From Chara braunii (lineage: Eukaryota > Streptophyta > Charophyceae > Charales > Characeae), in the NCBI GenBank assembly GCA_003427395.1, contig BFEA01000286.1:1290115-1316725 (forward strand): a stretch of 26,611 nt of DNA, given 5' to 3'. Of this stretch, positions 1-8,208 are shown one piece after another (positions within the stretch are counted from its first letter, which is position 1; each line of letters begins with the position of its first letter). A program made the translations under genes and the position numbers. Under the pieces are notes generated by a model that had not been told where the DNA came from, searched no databases, and worked only from the letters and a program-made list of their open reading frames with translations.

Positions 1-65
1 GAAGAAGAAGAAGAAGAAGAAGAAGAAGAAGAAGAAGAAGAAAAAAAAAAAAAAAAAAAAAAAAA
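1..65. repeat. (GAA)n microsatellite followed by A-run
   Basis: Fourteen GAA units run to about position 42 and pass directly into an A-only tract to 65. The tract sits immediately upstream of the 18S rRNA fragment. A second 18S fragment near 20020 also lies directly after a trinucleotide repeat. Confidence 0.97.
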
Positions 66-100
66 GAGGGAGACGGGAAGGGGGTTCATTGCGACGAGAA

Positions 101-275
101 GATTGTTGTAATTATCGATCTTGAACGAGGAATGCCTAATAAAGCGCGAGTCATCCGCTCTCGTTGATTACGTCCCTGCCCTTTGAAAATACGGTCGTCG
201 ATCCTGCCGATTGAATGGCGCGGTGAAGTGTCTGGATCGCAGTGATCATGACGGTTTGACCGTTGGGGAGTGTGC
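101..275 (+). pseudogene. Degenerate 18S rRNA fragment (3' part)
   Basis: The stretch aligns by eye, in sense orientation, to the 3' part of nuclear small-subunit rRNA. It shows AACGAGGAATGCCTA, GCGCGAGTCATC, GTTGATTACGTCCCTGCCC, CGATTGAATG, CGGTGAAGTGT and GGATCG in the correct order and spacing. It then gives a helix-44-like hairpin, ACGGT-TTG-ACCGT (251-263). The normally invariant decoding-site block after CCCTTTG is damaged (about one base lost plus substitutions), so it cannot be a functional gene. The CGGTGAAGTGT form after CGATTGAATG is typical of green plants and differs from fungi and animals. No other rRNA follows directly; the sequence passes into a CGA-rich tract and TG/GA repeats. 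I infer a dispersed rDNA pseudogene fragment. Confidence 0.88.
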
Positions 276-340
276 ATCGACGACGACGACGATAACGACA
301 GCGAGGGAGCGAGAGAGAGCAGGTAAGTCTCTAACCTCGC

Positions 341-374
341 AGCAACCTCACGGTGCTTCCTCGATAGGATGAGC

Positions 375-421
<47 letters not shown>

Positions 422-666
422 AGGCAAAATCGAATAAATCTACCCCTACAGCATGGAAATGTACACTGCAACTCTAGTTTGTTAGTGTGTGTATGTGTGT
501 GTGTGTGTGTGTGGGTGTGTGTGTGCGTATGTGTGTGAGAGGGAGAGGGTACTCGATCGATTCGTTAGGCAAAAGGCCGCGGCTGGCCTCGCGCAACTTC
601 CATCGAAAGGGGTGAGCTAAATCGATCGAACCTTTCTCTAGAATGTTGAAATATTCATTACTACAC

Positions 667-711
<45 letters not shown>

Positions 712-935
712 AGAGAGAGAGAGAGAGAGAGTGTGTGTGTGATAAGAACTGTGTGAGAAAGAGAGAGAGAGAGAGTACTCAGATCGATTCGCTGAACAAC
801 GTACCTGGCAATGGGTAGTCCCTGAGGCCGCAGCCGGCTTCGCGCAAGCTCCATCGAAAGGATGAGCAAAGAAGATCGAATCTCCCGCTGCGCCATCGAG
901 ATATTCGCTACTACACATGTGTGTGTACGTGCGTA

Positions 936-984
<49 letters not shown>

Positions 985-1142
985 TTCGAGCGATATAATG
1001 GGCAACTTACCGAACGCCGGGATAGTCTCCAAGGCCGCGACTAGCCTCGCGCAAACTTCCATCAAAGGAAGAGCAAAAATCGAATGAATCTAATGCTACA
1101 AACGTCGATATATTCACTACTACACATGTGTGTATGCACACG

Positions 1143-1225
<83 letters not shown>

Positions 1226-1392
1226 TGGGTGAGAGAGAGAAAAAGAGCTACGATCGATTCGATGAACGTACCTGACAGCGGGCGGTCTCCAAGGTCGAAG
1301 CTAGCTTCGCGCTAGCTTCGCGCAATTTCCATCGATAAGGCAAGCAAAATCGATTGAACCTTTCGCTGCAACGACGAAATATTCACTACTAC

Positions 1393-1458
<66 letters not shown>

Positions 1459-1460
1459 AA
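341..1460. repeat. Cluster of five microsatellite-bracketed repeat copies
   Basis: A core of roughly 110-150 bp recurs five times between TG/GA tracts. Its 3' landmark (ATATTCACTACTACA-type) lies near 459 (diverged), 651, 901, 1109 and 1379, so spacing is about 190-270 bp. Shared blocks in order are GATCGATTCG, a short GC-rich part with GGCCGC, CTCGCGCAACTTCCATCGA, a GATGAGCAAAATCGAAT-like block, then CTACTACACATGTGTG leading into (TG)n and (GA)n. The copies differ by many substitutions, so the duplication is not recent. Related copies occur near 18440-18640 and 26531-26580. On the minus strand several copies carry a strong splice-donor-like site after the GC-rich part (see findings). The open frames here are runs of SL and HT dipeptides and are not genes. 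Confidence 0.8.
374..422. repeat. (AAAT)n microsatellite
   Basis: About 12 uninterrupted AAAT units. It interrupts a copy of the microsatellite-linked repeat family, between GGATGAGCT and GGCAAAATCGAAT, which are contiguous in other copies. Confidence 0.95.
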
Positions 1461-1465
1461 GAGAG

Positions 1466-1793
1466 GGAGATATTGAGGGGCACTTATCTGTTCGTAGCTA
1501 GGCGCAATCGCTGTGGTCGGGCGATCAGCCCGAAAGCAATACACCCCCCCCCCGCTAACTGTATGGGACCCCAAAGATATAGCTTGTATACTTTCATTAT
1601 CGCGATGTATTATTATTATTATTACATATATTAATATTGTTGTTGTTATTACCTTTATTATCGTTATTTTTATTATTATAAGCAACTCTATCTTAGCTAC
1701 GGGGAGGAGAAGGGTAGCACGGAAAAGGAAGATCCCAAGAAGAAGAAGAAAAAAAAAAACGCAGAAACATTGCGGGAAACAGAGACTATCGCT

Positions 1794-1794
<1 letters not shown>
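1466..1794. other. Unassigned stretch with TTA-rich tract
   Basis: About 330 bp without a supported gene. The first part may be a badly decayed sixth core of the cluster. It then holds a C9 run near 1545, ATT/TTG trinucleotide tracts at about 1608-1690 and an AAG/A-rich tract at about 1738-1760. Open frames crossing it are low-complexity. Confidence 0.5.

Positions 1795-1864
<70 letters not shown>
1795..1864. repeat. (GA)n microsatellite
   Basis: About 70 bp of nearly perfect GA dinucleotides, ending in AAAGGAGAAATAG. The SLSL and ERER frames are translations of this tract. Confidence 0.97.
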
Positions 1865-1870
<6 letters not shown>

Positions 1871-2233
1871 GAAATAGAGACACGTGGCATCTGTGTGTGG
1901 GATCGAAGGTTGTGAGTGGTGTGAAAGACATACCTGGTGCGTGAGGTGAACGACATGGGCCGATATCTGGTCGTACTTCATGAAAGCTCGCCCCCCCTCC
2001 CACGTGCGCGCAGGGAACGGAACGACATACCTGATCCAAGACAAAGCAGGTGTCCTAAGATGAGCTCAATGAGAATATAAATATCGTGTGGAGCAAAAGG
2101 GCAAAAACTCATTTGACTTCATTTCCAGTACGAATACAAATTCTGAGAGCGTGGCCTATCGATTCCTCAGCGGTTTCGGGACTTGAAGCTGGAGGGGTCA
2201 GAAAAGTTAGTACACGGCTAGCTGGTTCGTGGC
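1865..2233. other. Unassigned; two minus-strand donor-like sites
   Basis: No gene recognised. Two GACATACCTG motifs near 1927 and 2024 read CAG|GTATGT on the minus strand, a good match to a eukaryotic 5' splice site. They lie about 97 bp apart. No convincing coding sequence accompanies them. Confidence 0.4.
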
Positions 2234-2299
<66 letters not shown>

Positions 2300-2300
2300 T
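2234..2300. repeat. (CAT)n microsatellite
   Basis: About 22 CAT/ATC units, translated as poly-Ser or poly-Asp on the two strands. It ends 25 bp before the duplicated block at the assembly gap. Confidence 0.97.
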
Positions 2301-2325
2301 ATCAATATCGTCGCCGTTGTCCACA

Positions 2326-2516
2326 TCATCAGTGCGCAGTTGATCCGGCGACCTCGCCGTTCCACCGGGGGAACGATCGAGAAGACCCTTTAGGGGTGAC
2401 CTGAAGACCTTCCTCGACTANTCATCAGTGCGCAGTTGATCCGGCGACCTCGCCGTTCCACCGGGGGAACGATCGAGAAGACCCTTTAGGGGTGACCTGA
2501 AGACCTTCCTCGACTA
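2326..2516. other. Assembly gap (one N) flanked by exact 95-bp duplication
   Basis: The single N at 2421 is flanked by two identical 95-bp blocks, 2326-2420 and 2422-2516, both running from TCATCAGTGCGC to CCTCGACTA. A one-base gap between perfectly repeated ends is what scaffolding software leaves when two overlapping contigs are placed side by side without being merged. The locus probably holds only one copy. All coordinates downstream would then be about 96 bp too large. Confidence 0.92.
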
Positions 2517-2534
2517 GGGGGAAGGACATTCATT

Positions 2535-2554
2535 GCTCCCGGTCGACCGGGAGC
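2535..2554. repeat. Perfect 20-bp palindrome
   Basis: GCTCCCGGTCGACCGGGAGC equals its own reverse complement. It lies 18 bp after the assembly-gap duplication. Function unknown. Confidence 0.9.
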
Positions 2555-2559
2555 ACGGT

Positions 2560-3600
2560 ATTGTCAATCTATCTCCCCCTTACTAATCCCCTCCCTTCCT
2601 CTCGCCGGTCTCTCTCAAAGATCTCATCTTTTTCCCTATCCTTTATCTCTTCTCCAACCCCCTTTCTCTTCTCCACCCTCCCACCCAATTGGTCGGATCA
2701 TCCAAAATTTCTACTACGTGTGACACGTATCTTCCTTCTTTGTGCTTGCCTGACAATGCCGTCCATTCTGCCGTTCAAAACTTCAATCTAATTTTACAGG
2801 ATCAATCTTCATCTTCTTTTCCACCAACGTCGTGAACAGAATTAATCCCGGCACTTTTATTCATAAGTTATGCAAATTTCTTTATTTTATTAGATTATTT
2901 TTGTTATTTAATTTTAAAATTGAATTCCATTCCAGAAATTCATGAAATAAATTTTGGAATTTACTACATTTAATTATTCTGAAGTCAAATCAATTTCGTG
3001 TCTCCTCCCCCCTGACATTACGAAATTCTGCAATTCTTTTGAAATTCCTTGGAAATTCTTTTGAAATTTCTTTGAAATTCACCTCAATCTTGTAACACGT
3101 GGAGAAATTTTCCTGATCTGACCTGGATAATTTTGGAATTTATCCCAACTTACTATACTTGGCTATCACTAATTCTTTCTGAAATTTCATCGTAAATTCT
3201 TAATTTAGGAATTAGCTTTCTACTTTTATTTCAAATTTCCTTTTAAATTCTTTCAATTCTGAAAATACGTTGAGGAATTTTCCATTTTATTTCAAAAATT
3301 TTCCTATCAACTCACCTCTACATCTTTCATCATCTCGTCAAACTTTTACGAATTTTACGAATGTTTTTGAAATTCCTTGAAATTTTACTTCAATTTCTTC
3401 TAAATTATGAAATTACGCCCAAATATTTTTGGAATTTAATTTGAATTTGTGATTGTCTTATGCATGCTCTCGTCTAGACCCCACACTATTATTTGAAAAT
3501 TTCATCTCATTTTCTTCCCCGAATTGGAAATCATCCTCTTTTTCCCTCACTCTGACTTTGAATTCTCTTGATTTAATTTTGGAAGTTCGTCAGACCTCGT
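2560..3600. other. AT-rich stretch with GAAATTC-type motif repeats
   Basis: The first 200 bp are CT-rich. The rest is AT-rich and dominated by irregular recurrences of TTTGAAATTC, GGAAATTC and GAATTT (dense at 3020-3090, 3220-3260 and 3365-3400). No long conserved frame, RNA gene or clear tandem period is visible. It could be old, decayed AT-rich satellite or transposon sequence. Confidence 0.5.
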
Positions 3601-3963
3601 TTATACTTGCTTTCCTCTCGCAGTTCCTTACTCCTCTTTCTGCGTACCAACCTGGCTCCCCGTGACACCCATCAGCGCGCACTCCAAAATCGCGCCCGAG
3701 ACGCTCGTGCCGCAAACCGACTCGCTCGCTTTGACCCACCGATTGCTTCCATTGAGCGCCCCCCCAGCCCCAGTTCTCCCTCCGCACCTTCTCCATCCCT
3801 TGACCCCATGCAGTTCTCGCCCCTCTCAGCCTCGACAGTCCTCCACATACCGTCGTGGCCCTCGTAGAGGCTTTGGACGATTCCTCTCTCGTCGCTTGCA
3901 TGCGCTGCTTCATGACCCGTCGAGCATTGATAATGGCACTGCCTCAGATGATTCTGCGAGTGA
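3601..3963 (+). other. GC-rich, Pro/Ser-coding-like stretch; possible 5' part of gene
   Basis: Composition changes sharply from AT-rich to GC-rich near 3610. Two overlapping + frames (3607-3867 and 3662-4090) are open and rich in Pro, Ser and Arg. The second contains a natural-looking Asp/Ser/Asn-rich part around 3925-3990. A C8 run near 3770 could hide a sequencing frameshift between frames. I recognise no domain. It may be the upstream part of the candidate gene that follows, or merely GC-rich sequence. Confidence 0.3.
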
Positions 3964-5131
3964 CCCAAATCAGGGAACCGACCCTCAGTCCCCACGGAGG
4001 ATGACGCCTCTTTCCATGACGACCGCCTTGTCCGAGCCCTTTCCAACAGCACGAGGTTCACTACTGCGGGCCCATGTCTGTCTCGCATGAGATGTTTGTT
4101 GAAGTTTTGGCCCGCAGTAGTGAACCTCTCGCTGGTGCTGCATCTTTGCGTTTCCAACTACTTTTGGTTCACTACTGCGTGCCATATTAGTGTCAACCGG
4201 TGCTGTTTGTTGTCGTTCTGGCCCGCAGTAGTGAACCGCTCTCTGTCGCTGCGTCTTTCCCTGTCCCACAACATGAGGTTCACTACTACGGGTCAATGTC
4301 TATCTCGCATGAGATGTTTGTTGGAGTTTTGGCCCTCCACAGCGCAGGACAAGGGCGGTGACGGGGTAGGCGAATACGACAGAAGCGCGAACGGAAGAGA
4401 GAGTTTCCCATCTCCGGGAAGAACGCGACACACGAGGGAACCCGAAAGTGGCGGCGAGGGAGGCGCAGCCGACGCGCTCTCGATTGACAGACAAGTAGTG
4501 AGGCACGACAACGCAGTTCAAAAAGGTAAACAAAATGTGCTATAGTTGCTCCTCTTGCACAACGATTACTTGGTAACGGCGCAAAGTGATGACATTTCCT
4601 TAATGCGAGGATGTCGCTGTGATGAACGAACAGTTGAAACGGGCTGTCGAATTTCGCAGATGTGAAAATGAGTGCGAAATGCCGAGTTCTTAATATTATT
4701 CTGTGCATTGTAATGTGTGTCTTCCAGCAGATGGCACGAACTCGCAAAGAAAAGTGTGCGCGAGCAGGGGAGGACAGAAACAAGTCAATCAAGAAAGCGG
4801 CGTATTTTCGAAGAAATTGAAGGACGGACTGTTCCGGTCGGTCGCAAAAGCCTTTGCGTTCTCAGCAGCAAAGGATGCAACTCTGTACCCAATAGAGGAT
4901 GAATTTTTCAAGGCGCTGCAAACAACGGTCAAACTGATAGGGGAGAACGCGGAGGAAGGATTGCGATCACACGTAGCGGAGTGCGGGATGACAGCCGTGC
5001 GTGGAGAGATAACATGGCAACTGAAACATTGGTTCTGGGCTGAAAAAAAGATCCTGATTGTACGATCGCAGCAAACAGATCACCACCTCCCTACTCGCAA
5101 CAAGATGCGAGCAGGGCAGCTCAACATTTAA
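3964..5131 (+). CDS. Candidate two-exon protein gene, unknown function
   Basis: One frame is open from 3964 to 4545 with no stop, crossing an exact 111-bp (37-codon) repeat at 4055-4335. It then becomes charged and Gly/Arg/Glu-rich until AAAAG|GTAAAC at 4525/4526. A typical acceptor, ending TGTGTCTTCCAG at 4727, lies 202 bp downstream. Splicing there keeps the frame (phase 1) and enters the longest clear open frame nearby, which ends in TAA at 5129-5131. The second exon encodes about 134 residues of mixed, protein-like composition, with a basic start and a central amphipathic stretch containing KAFAFSAAKDATLYPIED. I do not recognise the family; a weak resemblance to N-terminal parts of hAT-type transposases is only an impression. 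The 3' end reads into the next repeat array, so the true end or a further exon may be missed. The start codon is undetermined. Confidence 0.35.
4055..4335. repeat. Hairpin repeat array I (111-bp period, 2.5 copies)
   Basis: The unit starts at 4055, 4166 and 4277, an exact 111-bp period. Each unit begins with GGTTCACTACTGCGGGCC and, 54-56 bp later, ends with its reverse complement. In copy 1 (4054-4127) the 19-bp arms match perfectly; in copy 2 (4166-4237) 17 of 18 pair. Copy 3 lacks its right arm, which changes into other sequence at about 4336. Because 111 is a multiple of three, both strands stay open and encode a 37-residue repeat (minus strand: ARSSEP and VHYCGP motifs). The unit resembles a miniature inverted-repeat element amplified in tandem. 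Confidence 0.9.
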
Positions 5132-5610
5132 CTGAGGCTCCCTCACACGTCCATCCATAGAATGAAGCACAGCAATCCTACGAATTCGAAAAGGAAGGTT
5201 GGCTACTGCGTGCCACTCTCTCTCGAGGACGGCCATGTTGGTAAATTTGTGGCCCGTAGTAGTGAACCGAGGTTGTAGCAGGGCATCTCAACATTTAATT
5301 GAGGCTCCCACACGCGTCCGTCCCTGGAATGAAGTACAACAATCCTACAGACTCGAAAAGGAAGGTTGGCTAGTGCGTGTCACTCTCTCTCGCGGACACT
5401 GCCATGTTGGTAAATTTGTGTCACGCAGTAGTAAACCGTGCTTGTAGCAGGGCAACTCAACATTTAATCGACGCTCCCTCACGCGTCCATCAACAAAATG
5501 AAATACCGCAATCCATCACCAATCAAAAACAAAGGTTGGCTACTGCATGCCACTTTCTCTCTCACACTGCCATGTTGGTGAATTTGTGTCCCGCAGTAGT
5601 GAACCCTGCT
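5112..5610. repeat. Hairpin repeat array II (about 168-bp period, 3 copies)
   Basis: Landmark TCAACATTTA lies at 5121, 5288 and 5457, spacing 167 and 169 bp. Each unit holds an imperfect hairpin related to array I, with left arm GGTTGGCTACTGCGTGCC and right arm GGCCCGCAGTAGTGAACC (pairs near 5197/5251, 5364/5420 and 5534/5588). About 90 bp of linker includes GCAGGGCA and CGTCCATC. The whole block is about 90% identical by eye to array III at an offset of about 901 bp. The array ends in a CT tract that runs into the adapter artefact, so its right edge is unreliable. Confidence 0.88.
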
Positions 5611-5628
5611 TGTAACTCTCTCTCTCTC

Positions 5629-5664
5629 CTGTCTCTTATACACATCTAGATGTGTATAAGAGAC

Positions 5665-5666
<2 letters not shown>
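5629..5666. other. Nextera mate-pair junction adapter (assembly artefact)
   Basis: CTGTCTCTTATACACATCT (5629-5647) is followed directly by its reverse complement AGATGTGTATAAGAGACAG (5648-5666). This is the transposon mosaic end doubled head to head, exactly the circularisation junction of Nextera mate-pair libraries. It is flanked by CT on the left and GA on the right, so the surroundings are also palindromic, as expected if reads were extended through the junction onto the opposite strand. It is not biological; sequence at about 5613-5765 should be treated as unverified. Confidence 0.99.
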
Positions 5667-5750
<84 letters not shown>

Positions 5751-5764
5751 TAGAGAGAGAGCGG
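5667..5764. repeat. (GA)n tract next to adapter
   Basis: Nearly 100 bp of GA with rare interruptions. In the duplicate block the corresponding site (6515-6555) is CT in orientation and is followed by a similar TGAACCATGACACT. The GA orientation here may therefore be an artefact of the adapter palindrome. Confidence 0.85.
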
Positions 5765-5931
5765 GGAGATGAAGATTCTGAACCATGACACTTGAACAGC
5801 ACTTTACAACGTATGGTTTGTTATTTATGATACACAATTGTACAATCCCTTGTAATGCTCATCTTTGTGTGATTGGTCATAGAGCGACTATGTTATGAAA
5901 AAAACACCATCCGTGGTTGTCCTCAATGCAA
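5765..5931. other. Short unassigned spacer
   Basis: It begins with CTGAACCATGACACT shared with 6555-6572, then AT-rich sequence with no gene or RNA seen. Confidence 0.5.
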
Positions 5932-6510
5932 GGTTGGCTAGTGCGTGCCACTCTCTGTCTCATGCCACCATGTTGCTAAATTTGTGTCACGCAGTAGTGA
6001 ACTGTGCTTGTAGCAGGGCAACTCAGCATTTAACTTAGGCTCCCTCACGTGTCCACCCGTAGAATGAAGCACAGCAATCCTACGGACTCGAAGAGGAAGG
6101 TTGGCTACTGCGTGTCACTCTCTCTCGCGGACGGTCATGTTGGTAAATTTGTGGCCCGCAGTAGTGAACCGAGCTTGTAGCAGGGCATCTCAACATTTAA
6201 TTGAGGCTTCCACACGCGTCCGTCCATAGAATGAAGTACAACAATCCTACAGACTCGAAAAGGAAGGTTGGCTACTGCGTGCCACTCTTTCTCGCAGATT
6301 GCCATGTTGGTACATTTGTGTCACGCAATAGTGAACCGTGCTTGTAGCAGGGCAGCTTAACATTTAATCGACGGTCCTTCACGCGTCCATCAACAAAATG
6401 AAATACCGCAATCTAGCACCAATAAAAAACAAAGGTTGACTACTGCGTGCCACTCTCTCTCTCGCACTGCCATGTTGGTGAATTTGTGTCACGCAGTAGT
6501 GAACCCTGCT
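5932..6510. repeat. Hairpin repeat array III (about 167-bp period, 4 copies)
   Basis: Landmarks at 6023, 6190 and 6357 keep a 167-bp period. Hairpin arm pairs lie near 5932/5986, 6099/6153, 6266/6320 and 6434/6488, with GCAGTAGTGAAC in the right arms. The last three units match the three units of array II in order, each better than they match each other, so a three-unit block was duplicated as a whole (offset about 901 bp). Confidence 0.88.
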
Positions 6511-6514
6511 TGCA

Positions 6515-6515
6515 G

Positions 6516-6555
<40 letters not shown>
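6515..6555. repeat. (CT)n microsatellite
   Basis: About 40 bp of CT closing array III. It is followed by TTGAACCATGACACT and a pyrimidine-rich TCTTTATCTTCAG that could act as a splice acceptor at 6587. Confidence 0.9.
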
Positions 6556-6558
<3 letters not shown>

Positions 6559-6732
6559 AACCATGACACTCTCTCTTTATCTTCAGTCATTGTGGTCTTT
6601 GCATGTCAAGAGTACTGGAAGACTCAACGATTGACATTTGCGAAAGAGCATAGCGTACCGTGCAGCAGAAGAAAAGGACGGGAAGAAACCGCGAATACCG
6701 ACGACATGAGTGTTCTACGAAAGGTGAACCAT

Positions 6733-6830
6733 GTTTCAACACGTTTCAACAAGTTTTCAACACGTTCTCAACACGTTTCAACAAGTTCTTCACAAGTCTT
6801 CAACAAGTTTTCAACAAGTTGTCAACAGAT
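6733..6830. repeat. 11-bp minisatellite (TTTCAACAAGT)
   Basis: About nine variants of GTTTCAACAAG or GTTTCAACACG follow one another with 10-12 bp spacing. It is translated as Phe/Asn/Ser-rich peptide in + frames. Flanking open frames have no recognisable domain. Confidence 0.88.
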
Positions 6831-7040
6831 GGACCAACATCCTTTCAACAAATGGAATAACAAATGGACACACCAGTTTCAGTTTTTCCAATGTTTGGTC
6901 AGCGTTGGGTTCCTTCACTTCTGGTGGAACACATGAACCCCCCCCCGCCAAACAGTTTATAAACACAGTTCCAACGGTTGAAATATGATGTCCACATGTG
7001 ATCATCCTGTCACAAAATTTGCCACAATTTTTCTGTTGTA
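6831..7040. other. Unassigned spacer
   Basis: Contains a C9 run near 6938 and no recognisable gene. Confidence 0.4.
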
Positions 7041-7243
7041 AGGTAGAGGTAAGTCGTGCCTCGCGTAGGCCCTATCCTGTCGTAGGGGCTCGCGAGAGGT
7101 ATGGCTGCCGTACTCAGCCGGAGCGGCTTGCGGAGGCTCCATGTATATTCGTGACAAGGACTAATATTGGCTCCTGCGTGACGCGGCCGGGAGGGTCCCG
7201 TGCTGCCCTTGGGTAGTGCCGGACCGATGCGCTCGACAACGAG
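7041..7243 (+). repeat. Dispersed repeat, copy 1 (partner at 11365)
   Basis: Aligns by eye over about 200 bp to 11365-11553. Shared blocks include GAGGTAAGT, CCTCGCG, CGTCGTAGG, GAGGTAT-GCTG, ACTC-GCCGGAGCGGCT, CCTGCGTGACGCGG and a CGACA end. At the second site it lies immediately before and into the gag-like frame, so this copy is probably a detached piece of a related retroelement's leader. Confidence 0.75.
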
Positions 7244-7250
7244 GCCAATG

Positions 7251-7450
7251 ATGGATAGGCAACTTAAGTGGTGGACTGCGCAGTGCTCGCACAGTCTGAG
7301 GAAGTGGCACGAGGCCAGCGACAAACAGGCAACTTACATGGTGGATTGCGTAGTGCTCGCACAGTCTAAGGAAGTGGTACGAGGCCAGCGATGGACAGAC
7401 AACTTATCTGGTGGACTGTGCATTGCTCGCATAGTGTGAGGAAGAGGGCA
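7251..7450. repeat. 70-bp tandem repeat, about 2.8 copies
   Basis: The CAACTTA landmark lies at 7260, 7330 and 7400, an exact 70-bp period. Each unit contains GTGGACTGCG, CAGTGCTCGCACAGTCT and GAGGAAGTGG. 70 is not a multiple of three, so it is unlikely to be coding. Confidence 0.92.
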
Positions 7451-8208
7451 GCCACTTGGGAGAGACTTGCCTGCTGCTGTCGAGACGAGTGTAGTTACCC
7501 CCGGGTAGAGGCTGGCATTAATAAGCCTTGTTGTTGAGCCTTGCTACTGCGTAATGTTGCACTTACAACTGCGCTCAAATAGAATTCCAGGGGGAGGGGA
7601 GGTACTTTATTCAAATGCAACCCTTCTAGACTGCGTAGCGGCTATTCTATCAAGGGTTAGACATTGAGGCTCCAGAGGGTTGGTCAGACTCTGCAATGGA
7701 AGTACTATAGCAGCTTGGAGGCGAGATATAAGATTGTCACTCTACGCTTTTGGCCACCATTGCGGGGTCCTCAACATCTGAAGGCACCAAGGCCCTCTCG
7801 TGTGAGTTGAGTTGGCCCCTTCCCGTATCTCGAGCGTCAGACTTCTCTTCTTCTATCCTTCTTCTTCTCAGTCTGGTCTGTGTTTGGAGAGGAAGGCGGC
7901 ATGAGGAATTGCAACCCGTAGCACCGCATCAAGGCCTTGTGGGGGTTGATCCACCGATTGCGGGAGCTCTGCCGGAGCCCAAGTAAGACTCTGGAGGCAG
8001 GGAACTAAGAGGTAGATCGACACTATGCCACTAGAATCCCAATAAACCCATGTTTATACAAACCCGACGTTTGGTCTGTTTGACTTTGACTTGTGTATAT
8101 GTTTTGTTTTATTTTTCATGACTTTAACTGAATCAGGAGGGGAATCCACTATGCATGTTTAAGTCATCTGTCTGTGGTAAAAGTCGCAATCTTTGCATGC
8201 GATGATCT
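7451..8208. other. Unassigned; possible retroelement leader remnant
   Basis: No supported gene. TTTTGGCCACCATTGCGGGG near 7748-7767 faintly resembles the tRNA-Asp-type primer-binding site of plant Ty3-type elements. A 79-codon frame starting there has no recognisable domain. AATAAA near 8041 is a possible polyadenylation signal. GTTTGACTTTGAC near 8087 recurs near 16119. Confidence 0.3.

Noticed and set aside
474-2044. Open frames rich in SLSL, HTHT, VCVC or ERER across the first 2 kb
   Set aside because: They are translations of GA and TG microsatellites; no conserved domain and all frames are open simply because the repeats lack stops.
2384-2398. Telomere-like CCCTTTAGGGG
   Set aside because: Single occurrence, palindromic by chance, with no tandem telomeric repeats.
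5479-5837. Minus-strand frames ending in PVSYTHLDVYKRQ
   Set aside because: This peptide is the translation of the Nextera junction adapter, a known contaminant, not a protein.
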